Positions 47,422 through 55,436 of a DNA stretch of 64,000 nt are shown piece after piece. This stretch comes from [Clostridium] polysaccharolyticum (GTDB lineage Bacteria > Bacillota > Clostridia > Lachnospirales > Lachnospiraceae), in NCBI RefSeq assembly GCF_900111595.1, contig NZ_FOHN01000004.1, positions 62,001-126,000 on the forward strand, given 5' to 3'. A program made the translations under genes and the position numbers. The notes under the pieces are model-generated. The model was not told the origin of the DNA. It worked only from the letters and a program-made list of their open reading frames with translations, and searched no databases. Positions within the stretch are counted from its first letter, which is position 1. Each line of letters begins with the position of its first letter.

Positions 47422-48813
47422 ATGGCAGTTGATGTGTTAAAAAGAGTACCTGTCAGAGAACAGGATCCCAAAGTTCGTGCAAAAAACTTTGAAGAAGTTT
47501 GTTTAGGATATAATAAAGAAGAAGCTGTAGACGAAGCAACAAGATGTCTTGGCTGTAAAAATGCAAAATGCGTAACAGGATGTCCAGTATCCATCGACAT
47601 TCCAAGTTTTATTTCCAAAGTAAAAGAAGGAAATATAGAAGAAGCTTACCATATAATCAGCGAATACTCAGCATTGCCAGCTGTTTGTGGACGTGTATGT
47701 CCACAGGAAAGCCAGTGCGAAAGCAAATGTATCCGTGGAATCAAGGGAGAAGCGGTTTCTATTGGAAAGCTGGAAAGATTTGTAGCTGACTGGGCAAGAG
47801 AAAACAGTATTAAACCGAAGAAAGCAGAATCCTTAAATGGCAAAAAAGTTGCGGTTATCGGTTCAGGTCCTGCAGGTTTAACATGTGCTGGCGATCTTGC
47901 CAAAGCAGGTTATGACGTAACGATTTTTGAAGCGTTACATGAAGCAGGCGGTGTATTATCTTACGGTATTCCTGAATTCAGACTTCCAAAGCAGACCGTT
48001 GTAGCTTCTGAAGTTGAAAATGTAAAAGCTTTAGGTGTTAAGATTGAAACAAATGTAGTAATTGGAAAATCTACTACAATTGATGAGTTATTAACAGAGG
48101 AAGGTTTTGATGCTGTATTTGTTGGTTCTGGTGCGGGTCTTCCAAAATTCATGGGAATCCCAGGGGAAAATGCCAACGGCGTATTTTCAGCAAACGAATA
48201 TTTAACAAGATCCAACTTAATGAAAGCTTTCAAAGATGACTATGCTACACCAATCGCTGGAGGCAAGAAAGTTGCAGTTGTTGGCGGCGGCAACGTGGCA
48301 ATGGATGCTGCCCGTACTGCTTTAAGACTTGGTGCAGAAGTGCATATCGTGTACAGAAGAAGTGAAGCAGAACTTCCTGCCAGAGTAGAAGAAGTACATC
48401 ATGCAAAAGAAGAAGGAATCATTTTCGATCTTTTAACCAATCCAAAGCAGATTTTAGTAGATGATAATGGATGGGTAAAAGGAATTGAAGTGGTAAAAAT
48501 GGAATTAGGCGAGCCAGATGCTTCTGGAAGAAGGAGACCAGTTGAAGTTGCAGGTTCTGAATATGTAATTGACGTTGATACGGTTATCATGTCACTTGGT
48601 ACAAGCCCTAATCCACTGATTTCTTCTACAACAGAAGGTCTGGAAGTAAACAAATGGAAATGTATCATAGCAGATGAAGAAAATGGAAAGACAACAAAAG
48701 AAGGCGTATACGCTGGTGGAGATGCTGTTACAGGTGCGGCAACCGTTATCTTAGCTATGGGGGCTGGCAAAGCAGCAGCTAAGGGAATTGATGAATTTTT
48801 ACAGAATAAATAG
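47422..48813 (+). CDS. nfnB: NADPH-dependent glutamate synthase-like large subunit NfnB
   Basis: A 463-residue protein starting 20 bases after nfnA. It holds two [4Fe-4S] cysteine groups (CLGCKNAKCVTGCPVSIDIP and CGRVCPQESQCESKC), then GxGxxG dinucleotide folds VAVIGSGPAGLTCAGDLA and VAVVGGGNVAMDAARTALRLG, and ends with the FAD motif GVYAGGDAVTGAATVILAMGAGK. Such proteins are often annotated gltA (glutamate synthase small subunit), but the adjacent NfnA and absence of a large gltB subunit point to the bifurcating Nfn complex. Confidence 0.9.
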   Translation: MAVDVLKRVPVREQDPKVRAKNFEEVCLGYNKEEAVDEATRCLGCKNAKCVTGCPVSIDIPSFISKVKEGNIEEAYHIISEYSALPAVCGRVCPQESQCESKCIRGIKGEAVSIGKLERFVADWARENSIKPKKAESLNGKKVAVIGSGPAGLTCAGDLAKAGYDVTIFEALHEAGGVLSYGIPEFRLPKQTVVASEVENVKALGVKIETNVVIGKSTTIDELLTEEGFDAVFVGSGAGLPKFMGIPGENANGVFSANEYLTRSNLMKAFKDDYATPIAGGKKVAVVGGGNVAMDAARTALRLGAEVHIVYRRSEAELPARVEEVHHAKEEGIIFDLLTNPKQILVDDNGWVKGIEVVKMELGEPDASGRRRPVEVAGSEYVIDVDTVIMSLGTSPNPLISSTTEGLEVNKWKCIIADEENGKTTKEGVYAGGDAVTGAATVILAMGAGKAAAKGIDEFLQNK

Positions 48814-48833
48814 TTATTTTATTGTAATCAAAG

Positions 48834-48860
48834 AGCGACCACGATGTGGCCGCTTTTTTT
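48834..48860 (+). terminator. Intrinsic terminator after nfnAB
   Basis: 9-bp stem AGCGACCAC (48834-48842) and GTGGCCGCT (48846-48854), one wobble, followed by seven T residues. Confidence 0.85.
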
Positions 48861-48890
48861 ATGTATAAGCAGGATTAATATTCCTATAAC

Positions 48891-48919
48891 TTGCTGAATA
48901 CCATATACTATGTTAAAAT
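48891..48919 (+). promoter_or_regulatory. Promoter of the GGDEF-EAL gene
   Basis: TTGCTG at 48891-48896, a 17-base spacer and TAAAAT at 48914-48919 with an extended -10 TGT, about 55 bases before the start codon. Confidence 0.6.
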
Positions 48920-48973
48920 AATGTAGGATAATGGAAAGATTCTATCAATTAGACAGTGGAGGTAATTAAGAGT

Positions 48974-50563
48974 ATGGATAAAAGGGGACTCCTTTTTCTT
49001 GCTGCAGTTATAGATGTTATGTATGTGGATATTTTGGCACTCATTTTAATCATACTGGTAATAGCAATGGCAGTACTGCTTATGAATGTTCGTAAACGAA
49101 ATATAGCAGAGAGGGAAGCTAAGGCTGCAAAGCGAAAGCTTGAGGAAAACTATATAGAATTAGAAGAGGCATATAAAAAAGCAGAATCTGCTCAAATAGA
49201 ACTGGCAAGGAAATACGAAGAACTGAAGCAAAGCGAAGAACGCAATAAGAAGTTAGCGCACATAGACTATCTAACAGATTTGCCAAACCGGATTTCTTTT
49301 TCAGAAAAGTTAGAACAGATAATGGCGGCCATAGAAAAAGATGGCCAAATTGCCATTATGTATATAGATCTGGATAATTTCAAAAATATCAATGACGTAC
49401 TGGGACATTCATACGGTGACGAATTGCTGATTGATGTAACCGACAGGATGAAACAGGTTCTAGATGAAAATGATTACTTTGCCCGTTTTGGCGGAGATGA
49501 ATTTATTGTTCTGACAAAAAATATTCAATGTACGGATCTTTATGAAGAAAAAATCCGAAAAATTCAAAATCTGTTTACCTATCCGTTTGTATTATCCATG
49601 AGAGAATTTTTCATTACGATAAGCATCGGAATTGCATTTGCTCCGAAAGATGGCAAAACACCACAGATGCTTATTAAAAATGTTGATGCGGCCATGTATT
49701 CAGCTAAAGCAATGGGCAAAAATACATACTGTTATTACGATGAAACTATTAATAGTTCCCTGTTAAGCAGGATTGAATTACAGTCCGAACTGCGCAATGC
49801 CTTGCAGAATGATGAATTCCAAGTGTTTTATCAGGCACAGGTTGATCTGAGTTATGATAGAATTGTAGGGTTTGAAGCATTAGTCCGTTGGGCACATCCC
49901 GAAAAAGGAATCATTACCCCAGACGGATTTGTCCAGATTGCAGAAGAAACGGGGCTTATAGTTCCTATAGGAAAATGGGTACTGTTTGAGGCATGCAGAC
50001 AGTTGAAACGCTGGGATGAAGAAGGGTTTCATGACATCAGTATAGCGGTAAATCTATCCGCAAGGCAGTTTAAGGATGCAGATATCGTAGAAATGGTACA
50101 GGAAGCCATTGAGGAAACAAAAATTGAACCAGGCAGGTTAGATTTGGAAATCACAGAATCTATTGCAATTGAAAACATGGATTATACGATTCAGATTATC
50201 AAGCAGCTAAAGGAGGTGGGCGTAACCTTCTCATTAGATGATTTTGGGACTGGATATTCTTCCGTGAATTATTTAAAAAACCTTCCAGTAAATCATTTGA
50301 AAATTGACAAAAGCTTCTTGGAACGGGTAAATGAAAATACCAGTGATCAGCAGATTGTATCCACCATTATTCGCCTTGCAAAGACATTGGATTTAGCAGT
50401 AATTGCAGAAGGCGTGGAAAATAGTGGACAAGTAGCATTCTTAAAATCAGCACACTGCAATCAAGCACAGGGCTATTTGTACAGCAGACCAATTCCAGCC
50501 CAAGAAGCTGGCACGTTATTAGAAAATTTCAAAAACAGAACTTTAAAAGAAAAATACCTCTAA
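48974..50563 (+). CDS. Membrane GGDEF-EAL protein, c-di-GMP synthesis and breakdown
   Basis: A 529-residue protein; ATG 48974 follows GGAGGT by 10 bases. There is one membrane segment (about 16-42), a coiled coil (about 45-95), then a GGDEF domain with DYLTDLPNR, DLDNFKNINDVLGHSYGD and an intact catalytic motif FGGDEF near 173, and an EAL domain with the EALVRW motif near 300, NLSARQF, DDFGTGYSS, KIDKSFL and AEGVEN, QGYLYSRP. Both catalytic sets look complete, so the protein could make and break c-di-GMP, with one side dominant. There is no recognisable sensor domain before the coiled coil. A link to PilB's MshEN domain is inferred. Confidence 0.93.
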   Translation: MDKRGLLFLAAVIDVMYVDILALILIILVIAMAVLLMNVRKRNIAEREAKAAKRKLEENYIELEEAYKKAESAQIELARKYEELKQSEERNKKLAHIDYLTDLPNRISFSEKLEQIMAAIEKDGQIAIMYIDLDNFKNINDVLGHSYGDELLIDVTDRMKQVLDENDYFARFGGDEFIVLTKNIQCTDLYEEKIRKIQNLFTYPFVLSMREFFITISIGIAFAPKDGKTPQMLIKNVDAAMYSAKAMGKNTYCYYDETINSSLLSRIELQSELRNALQNDEFQVFYQAQVDLSYDRIVGFEALVRWAHPEKGIITPDGFVQIAEETGLIVPIGKWVLFEACRQLKRWDEEGFHDISIAVNLSARQFKDADIVEMVQEAIEETKIEPGRLDLEITESIAIENMDYTIQIIKQLKEVGVTFSLDDFGTGYSSVNYLKNLPVNHLKIDKSFLERVNENTSDQQIVSTIIRLAKTLDLAVIAEGVENSGQVAFLKSAHCNQAQGYLYSRPIPAQEAGTLLENFKNRTLKEKYL

Positions 50564-50574
50564 GGAGTCAGCCA

Positions 50575-51249
50575 ATGAAACAAAATGACAGAATCATAAC
50601 TTGCTTATTTGTTCTTGCAGAAATAGTGCTGCTGTTTTTCAGTCAGTTTTATAATGGATTATGGATAAACTATCTGCGTTATGGAGCAGTAGCTTTGTGC
50701 TTTCTCTATGTAAGCTTTTACTTTGCCAAAAACAAACAAAGAAACCATTCCGATTGGTTTTTCCTATTAGGGCTGTTTTTTACCTGTTTAGCGGACATCT
50801 TTTTGATTTTACAGAACAAGCACTTGGAAATGGGAATCACCGCATTTTTCATTACTCAGATTTGCTATTTTCTTTATTTAACCAAAGGTATAAAAAAAGT
50901 GTGGAAATATTACATTATAGTAAATTGTTTGTGTGCAATTGTATTATTTGGGGCTGCGTATTTTATAACCATGCAGCATTCTATGATGCTTTTCCTGATA
51001 TGCTTATATGGAGTAACCTTTTCTGGAAATGTTCTGCTTGCAGTAAAAGGCTTTGGAAAGCACGCTTTGTTTAGTTCTGGTCTGATAATGTTTTTTTGCT
51101 GTGACATCTGTGTAGGCTTGTCTAATTCTGCTTTATTGGGCATTCCTGTTTCCGTGGAGGCAGTGTTCTTCTGGCTTATCTGGATTTTCTATATACCAAG
51201 TCAGGTTTGCATCAGCATTTTTGCAGCACAAAATAGAAAAAGGGCTTGA
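50575..51249 (+). CDS. YhhN-family membrane protein
   Basis: A 224-residue integral membrane protein with about seven to eight hydrophobic segments, 11 bases after the GGDEF-EAL gene and probably cotranscribed with it. The segments with FFLLGLFFTCLADIFLIL, FITQICYFLYL and ALFSSGLIMFFCCDICVG match the YhhN/TMEM86 family, whose eukaryotic members are lysoplasmalogenases. Many clostridia make plasmalogens, so a lipid role is reasonable but unproven. Confidence 0.75.
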   Translation: MKQNDRIITCLFVLAEIVLLFFSQFYNGLWINYLRYGAVALCFLYVSFYFAKNKQRNHSDWFFLLGLFFTCLADIFLILQNKHLEMGITAFFITQICYFLYLTKGIKKVWKYYIIVNCLCAIVLFGAAYFITMQHSMMLFLICLYGVTFSGNVLLAVKGFGKHALFSSGLIMFFCCDICVGLSNSALLGIPVSVEAVFFWLIWIFYIPSQVCISIFAAQNRKRA

Positions 51250-51458
51250 AAAGAAAGAAAAGATTTGATAGTATTATTACAAAACTAAATAATTGGTAGT
51301 ATTTACAAGAACTTTTCTTTTTTCAAGTCCTAAAAGTTTCATCAGTACATATCGTATATCCCATCTTGATCAGTTCTGATCCGTGGTATCCAGAGAATTA
51401 TGGTAGAAAGAATATAAGGATTTTTTTGCGTGCTTGTAAATACGGAAAGGAAATGAGA

Positions 51459-52361
51459 ATGGATTTTAAGGAATTTGTGCAGGCAGTGGTGACGCATTTT
51501 GAAGGTAAGCTTGGGCAGGAGTATACTATTCGAGTCAATGAAGTTACGAAAAACAACAATGTGCATCTGAATGGAATTATTTTAAAACAGGAAGGACAGA
51601 AGGTGACACCGAATATCTATCTCAATGGATATTATGAGAAATACGAGGAACAGAAAGATTTTGAGGCCATTTGCAAAGAAATCTGGAATACATATCAGCA
51701 AGCATTACAGGAAGCAGATGGAGAGGCCTTGCAACTGGATTTAACATGGGAGAATCAGAAGGGGCAGATTGTGTTTCGGCTAATCAATTACGAAGAAAAC
51801 CAAAGGCTGGCTGCTAAAATTCCCTATATACGTTTTCTGGATCTGGCGGTTACATTTTACAGTCTGGTAAAGCTGGAAGATGATACCGTATCTATGCTTC
51901 CTATCAGCAATGCTATTATGGAACATTGGCAGGCAGATGTGAAATGTCTGCTGCAGCATGCTATGAAAAATACGCCAAGCCATTTTCCGCTGGTGTTTAG
52001 CACGTTAGAAGAAGTGATACAAAAGCTTGCGGGACCAGAGATGATAGAGAAAGTAAAGATTTCAGATGAGGAGCATGTAACGATGTATGTGGTAACCAAT
52101 CAGCAGGGAATCAACGGGGCTGCGGTTATGCTCTATCAGGAGGAGTTTCATGAACTGGCAGAAAAATTAGGTGGAAGGGTTTATATTTTGCCTAGCAGCA
52201 TTCATGAAGTGATTTTATTGCCTTTTGAGGAAGAAATAGACGTGGAAAAACTGTTAGAATTAGTACAGGAAGTAAATCAGAATCAAGTTCCAGTGGAGGA
52301 AGTGCTCTCCAGTCATATTTATCTTTACGACTCGGAAATGAGGTCGTTCCAAGTATTTTAA
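51459..52361 (+). CDS. DUF5688-like protein
   Basis: A 300-residue soluble protein. ATG 51459 (MDFKEFVQAVV) follows GGAAAGG by 8 bases; an upstream start at 51366 has no ribosome site. The pattern FKEFVQAVVTHF with VTKNNNVHLNGIILKQEG, an NxYxNGYYE motif (NIYLNGYYEKYEE) and late LPSSIHEVILLP fits a family seen repeatedly in Lachnospiraceae and annotated DUF5688, recalled and not checked. No signal peptide or catalytic motif is seen. Function unknown. Confidence 0.6.
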   Translation: MDFKEFVQAVVTHFEGKLGQEYTIRVNEVTKNNNVHLNGIILKQEGQKVTPNIYLNGYYEKYEEQKDFEAICKEIWNTYQQALQEADGEALQLDLTWENQKGQIVFRLINYEENQRLAAKIPYIRFLDLAVTFYSLVKLEDDTVSMLPISNAIMEHWQADVKCLLQHAMKNTPSHFPLVFSTLEEVIQKLAGPEMIEKVKISDEEHVTMYVVTNQQGINGAAVMLYQEEFHELAEKLGGRVYILPSSIHEVILLPFEEEIDVEKLLELVQEVNQNQVPVEEVLSSHIYLYDSEMRSFQVF

Positions 52362-52448
52362 ATTCTTTTTTATTTCATATTTTTTAAATGAATAGGATTT
52401 CTTTTTTTGCAAAACCTAATTTAAAAAGCGAGAAAAGGAAGAGTGCGT

Positions 52449-53486
52449 ATGTTTAAAATCAGTTTTTACGATACAAAATCTTACGACAGAATTTATTTTG
52501 ATAAACTAAAAAAGCAATTTCAATGCGAAATTAAGTATCACGAGGCTAAGCTTAATAAAAATACGGCAGTTTTATCTAAGGGCTGCGACTGTGTCTGTGC
52601 CTTTGTTAATGATGAACTGGACAAGGATACTTTAGAAGTTCTCTATAATCAGGGAATTAAACTGATTGCAATGCGCTGTGCAGGTTACAATAACATTGAT
52701 TTCAGCTATGCGTTTGGAAAAATACATGTGGTACGTGTGCCGGCGTATTCTCCATACGCTGTGGCAGAGGCGGCTATGGGAATGATTTTGATGTTAAATC
52801 GTAAATTGCACAAAGCCTATATCAGGACCCGTGATTTTAACTTCAGTTTAAGCGGATTAATTGGATTTGACCTTCACGGAAAAACCATTGGTATTGTGGG
52901 AACTGGAAAAATCGGAAGAACCTTTATCAAGGTATGTAGTGGATTTGGAATGAATATGCTGATGTATGATCCATATCCAGTAAAAGATTCTGATTACAAT
53001 TATGTCTCATTTGAGGAGTTATGCAGAAAATCAGATATCATTTCCTTGCACTGTCCGCTGACAAAGGACAGCTATCATATTGTGAGCCATGAAGCCATTG
53101 ACTGGATGAAAGAGGGCGTTTTTATTATTAACACGTCCCGTGGAGCATTAATCGACTCCAGCGCTTTATTAAAAGGGTTAAAGAGTGGAAAAATTGGAGC
53201 AGCAGGACTTGATGTATATGAAGAAGAATCGGAAGTATTCTTTGAAGATTTTTCCGAGAAAATTGTACAGGATGATATTCTGGCAAGACTTGTTACCTTC
53301 CCAAATGTATTAATCACTTCCCATCAGGCATTCTTAACCAGCGAAGCCCTAGAGAATATTGCAGAAACCACATTGCAGAATGTAAGTGCATTTTTTCATG
53401 ACCAGAAACTAGTCAATGAAGTATGTTATCATTGTTCCAGGGAAAGGACGAATTGTCAGCAGAGACTAAATAAACCATGTTTTTAA
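52449..53486 (+). CDS. ldhA: D-lactate dehydrogenase (2-hydroxyacid dehydrogenase family)
   Basis: A 345-residue NAD-dependent enzyme; ATG 52449 follows AAAAGGAAG by 8 bases. NAD-binding motif GIVGTGKIGRTFIKVCSGFG, then NTSRGALIDS with the catalytic region, and a C-terminus FFEDFSEKIVQDDILARL and NVLITSHQAFLT with the conserved His, typical of fermentative D-lactate dehydrogenases in the LdhA group. It reduces pyruvate to D-lactate to recycle NADH. The terminator stem overlaps its last codons. Confidence 0.88.
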   Translation: MFKISFYDTKSYDRIYFDKLKKQFQCEIKYHEAKLNKNTAVLSKGCDCVCAFVNDELDKDTLEVLYNQGIKLIAMRCAGYNNIDFSYAFGKIHVVRVPAYSPYAVAEAAMGMILMLNRKLHKAYIRTRDFNFSLSGLIGFDLHGKTIGIVGTGKIGRTFIKVCSGFGMNMLMYDPYPVKDSDYNYVSFEELCRKSDIISLHCPLTKDSYHIVSHEAIDWMKEGVFIINTSRGALIDSSALLKGLKSGKIGAAGLDVYEEESEVFFEDFSEKIVQDDILARLVTFPNVLITSHQAFLTSEALENIAETTLQNVSAFFHDQKLVNEVCYHCSRERTNCQQRLNKPCF

Positions 53487-53497
53487 AACATGGTTTT
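53472..53497 (+). terminator. Terminator overlapping the ldhA stop codon
   Basis: AAACCATGTTT (53472-53482) pairs with AAACATGGTTT (53486-53496), followed by one further T. The gene's last four codons and the stop lie in the stem. Confidence 0.7.
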
Positions 53498-53529
53498 GAG
53501 TAAATCAAAGCATAAATCGGGACAAAAAA

Positions 53530-53602
53530 TGCACCTGACAGGATTCGAACCTGCGGCACATAGCTTCGGAAGCTACTGCTCTATCCACTGAGCTACAGAT
53601 GC
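53530..53602 (-). tRNA. tRNA-Arg, anticodon CCG
   Basis: On the minus strand a 73-base tRNA: acceptor GCATCTG (starting at 53602) pairs with CAGGTGC (ending at 53531), D-arm TAGCTCAGTGGATAGAGC, anticodon stem GTAGC/GCTAT with loop TTCCGAA (anticodon CCG, codon CGG), and T-arm with GGTTCGAATCC. The CCA end is not encoded. Confidence 0.95.
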
Positions 53603-53641
53603 ATAAATGTAAATGGGATTGTGTACAAAACACACAGTCCT

Positions 53642-53670
53642 ATTATATAGTTATTTATTTGAAATGTAAA
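53642..53670 (-). promoter_or_regulatory. Promoter of tRNA-Arg
   Basis: Minus strand TTTACA (53665-53670), a 17-base spacer and TATAAT (53642-53647), 40 bases upstream of the tRNA. Confidence 0.75.
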
Positions 53671-53777
53671 GAGGTTTTTTTAGAAACGGAAAAAAATATC
53701 CTCCCATACAATTTTTAGAGAGGGTTTGAAAAACATGTAACTTCACAGAAGATACATAATTGTAAGGTTTAATGTTA

Positions 53778-53806
53778 TTGCTTTTTTAAGCTTTATTTGT
53801 TAAGAT
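53778..53806 (+). promoter_or_regulatory. Promoter of the secreted hypothetical gene
   Basis: TTGCTT at 53778-53783, a 17-base spacer and TAAGAT at 53801-53806 with an extended -10 TGT. Confidence 0.6.
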
Positions 53807-53874
53807 GAATATGGTAAAGTGACAGGATAGCATGAGACATCGTTGCTTTAAACATAGGAAAAAAGGTGATAATA

Positions 53875-54603
53875 GTGAAATTAAAGTATAAAAAACTGGC
53901 AGTGGCAATTTCAGTGGGAACAATCTGTATTGGAGGAATTGCATTTACTATCGTGAATCAGAGTGGAAAAGGACATAATCACAAAGCGAAACACAGTGTA
54001 TCTGTTACAGATGACAGTTTTTCCGAAGACAGTAAAGAATCAGAAGATATGGAAGTTCAAAAGAATGCATATCCGGAAATAAATGAACTGATTAAAGAGT
54101 ATTTTGCAGCAAGGGTTGCCTGCGACATAGACAAGCTGGGAACTTTAGTCAGCAATGTAGATAATGTCAAGGAAGAAGAATTGAAAACATTAGGCACTTA
54201 TGTAGAAGGATATGAGAATATTGATGTGTACACAGTAGCAGCACAGGAAAAGGACAGTTATGTAGCATTAGCCTATACTGACATTAAATTAAAAGATATA
54301 AAGACACCTGCACCTGGACTGACCGCTTTGTATGTCAATAAAGATGAGAATGGCAATTATGTTATTTTTAATGGCGTTTTAAGTGATGAACAGAATGCAT
54401 ATCGAGAAAGCGTATATAAATGTGAAGGCGTAAAAGAACTGATTGGCAATGTGCAGAAAAAATACAAGGAAGCACTTGCAAGTGATGAAGATTTGAATGC
54501 ATTTTACAATCAGGCAAAAAAAGAAGAGGAGGAAAAGAATAAGGATATGCCGGACTTTAACCAGTCAGCAGAGGATTCTGAAACTTCTTCTCAAGCAGAA
54601 TAA
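53875..54603 (+). CDS. Uncharacterised membrane-anchored or secreted protein
   Basis: A 242-residue protein. I take GTG 53875 because AAAAAGGTG lies 7 bases before it; GTG 53866 falls inside that site. An N-terminal segment (about 8-27) is a signal anchor, followed by a His/Ser/Asp-rich linker and a folded domain from about residue 62: YPEINELIKEYFAARVACDI, then VYTVAAQEKDSYVALAYTDI and YVNKDENGNYVIFNG, a helix-then-sheet pattern that resembles an NTF2-like domain. The C-terminus is Glu/Lys then Ser/Glu rich. I do not recognise a named family; similar proteins of unknown role seem common in Lachnospiraceae. Confidence 0.7.
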   Translation: MKLKYKKLAVAISVGTICIGGIAFTIVNQSGKGHNHKAKHSVSVTDDSFSEDSKESEDMEVQKNAYPEINELIKEYFAARVACDIDKLGTLVSNVDNVKEEELKTLGTYVEGYENIDVYTVAAQEKDSYVALAYTDIKLKDIKTPAPGLTALYVNKDENGNYVIFNGVLSDEQNAYRESVYKCEGVKELIGNVQKKYKEALASDEDLNAFYNQAKKEEEEKNKDMPDFNQSAEDSETSSQAE

Positions 54604-54655
54604 ATGAATGGGTGTTGCCATTTGGGGATTATGCCAAGGGTAACGCCCATTTCAT
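54604..54655 (+). terminator. Hairpin after the secreted hypothetical gene
   Basis: Left arm 54604-54619 (ATGAATGGGTGTTGCC) pairs with 54639-54655 with wobbles and one bulge. No T-run follows, so termination strength is unclear. Confidence 0.45.
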
Positions 54656-54691
54656 AACTATCCATAACCAGAAGAAAAGAGGAGTTGCAAT

Positions 54692-55435
54692 ATGGCACAG
54701 AACGAGCCTATGCGGTTAAATAAATATTTGAGTGATTCCGGTTTTTGTTCCAGACGGGAAGCGGACCGGCTGGTAGAACAGGGAAAAGTAATAATAGACG
54801 GAGCTGCTGCACAGTTAGGGCAAAAAGTGATTCCTGGCCAGAACATTGTAGTAGATGGCAAGCCTCTAAAAAGGGAAGAGGAGAGAATACTGATTGCATT
54901 TAATAAGCCAAGGGGCATTGTCTGTACCACAAGCAAAAAGGATAAAGATAATATCGTAGATTATTTAAATTATGGAAAAAGAATCTATCCAATTGGACGT
55001 CTAGATAAAGATTCCGAAGGTCTGATCCTTTTAACCAACAAAGGAGATATTGTAGATAAGATACTTCGTGGAAGCAATTATCACGAAAAGGAATATGTGG
55101 TAACTGTCAATAAAAAGATAACAAAAGAATTCATAGAAGGCATGCAGGCGGGAGTTCCCATTTTAGATACGGTAACACGGCCTTGTACCCTTATCATGGT
55201 AAATGACAGAACATTCCGCATAATCATTTCCCAGGGGCTTAATCGGCAGATCCGGAGAATGTGCGAGTATTTTGGCTACCGTGTGCAGACACTAAAGCGA
55301 GTACGTATTATGAACATACAGCTTAATCATTTAAAGACAGGTACTTACCGTAATGTATCAGATGCAGAATGGAAGCAGCTTAATGTGCTTCTTAATAAAG
55401 GCAAAGACAGAAAAAAGGATGGGAAAGGATGTTAG
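54692..55435 (+). CDS. rluF: RluF-type 23S rRNA pseudouridine synthase
   Basis: A 247-residue RsuA/RluB/RluF-family enzyme. The S4 domain (MRLNKYLSDSGFCSRREADR) is followed by the catalytic motif PIGRLDKDSEGL with the essential Asp, and DKILRGSNYHEKEYVVTVNK, GVPILDTVT and LNRQIRRMCEYFGYRV. The last stretches match RluF more closely than RsuA or RluB. RluF isomerises U2604 (and weakly tRNA-Tyr) in enteric bacteria. It ends one base before ligA's start. Confidence 0.85.
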   Translation: MAQNEPMRLNKYLSDSGFCSRREADRLVEQGKVIIDGAAAQLGQKVIPGQNIVVDGKPLKREEERILIAFNKPRGIVCTTSKKDKDNIVDYLNYGKRIYPIGRLDKDSEGLILLTNKGDIVDKILRGSNYHEKEYVVTVNKKITKEFIEGMQAGVPILDTVTRPCTLIMVNDRTFRIIISQGLNRQIRRMCEYFGYRVQTLKRVRIMNIQLNHLKTGTYRNVSDAEWKQLNVLLNKGKDRKKDGKGC

Positions 55436-55436
55436 C

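Noticed and set aside
51243-51330. Inverted repeat between the YhhN gene and the DUF5688-like gene as a terminator
   Set aside because: The arms are purine/pyrimidine-rich with a 49-base loop and mispaired A/G runs; folding would be weak.
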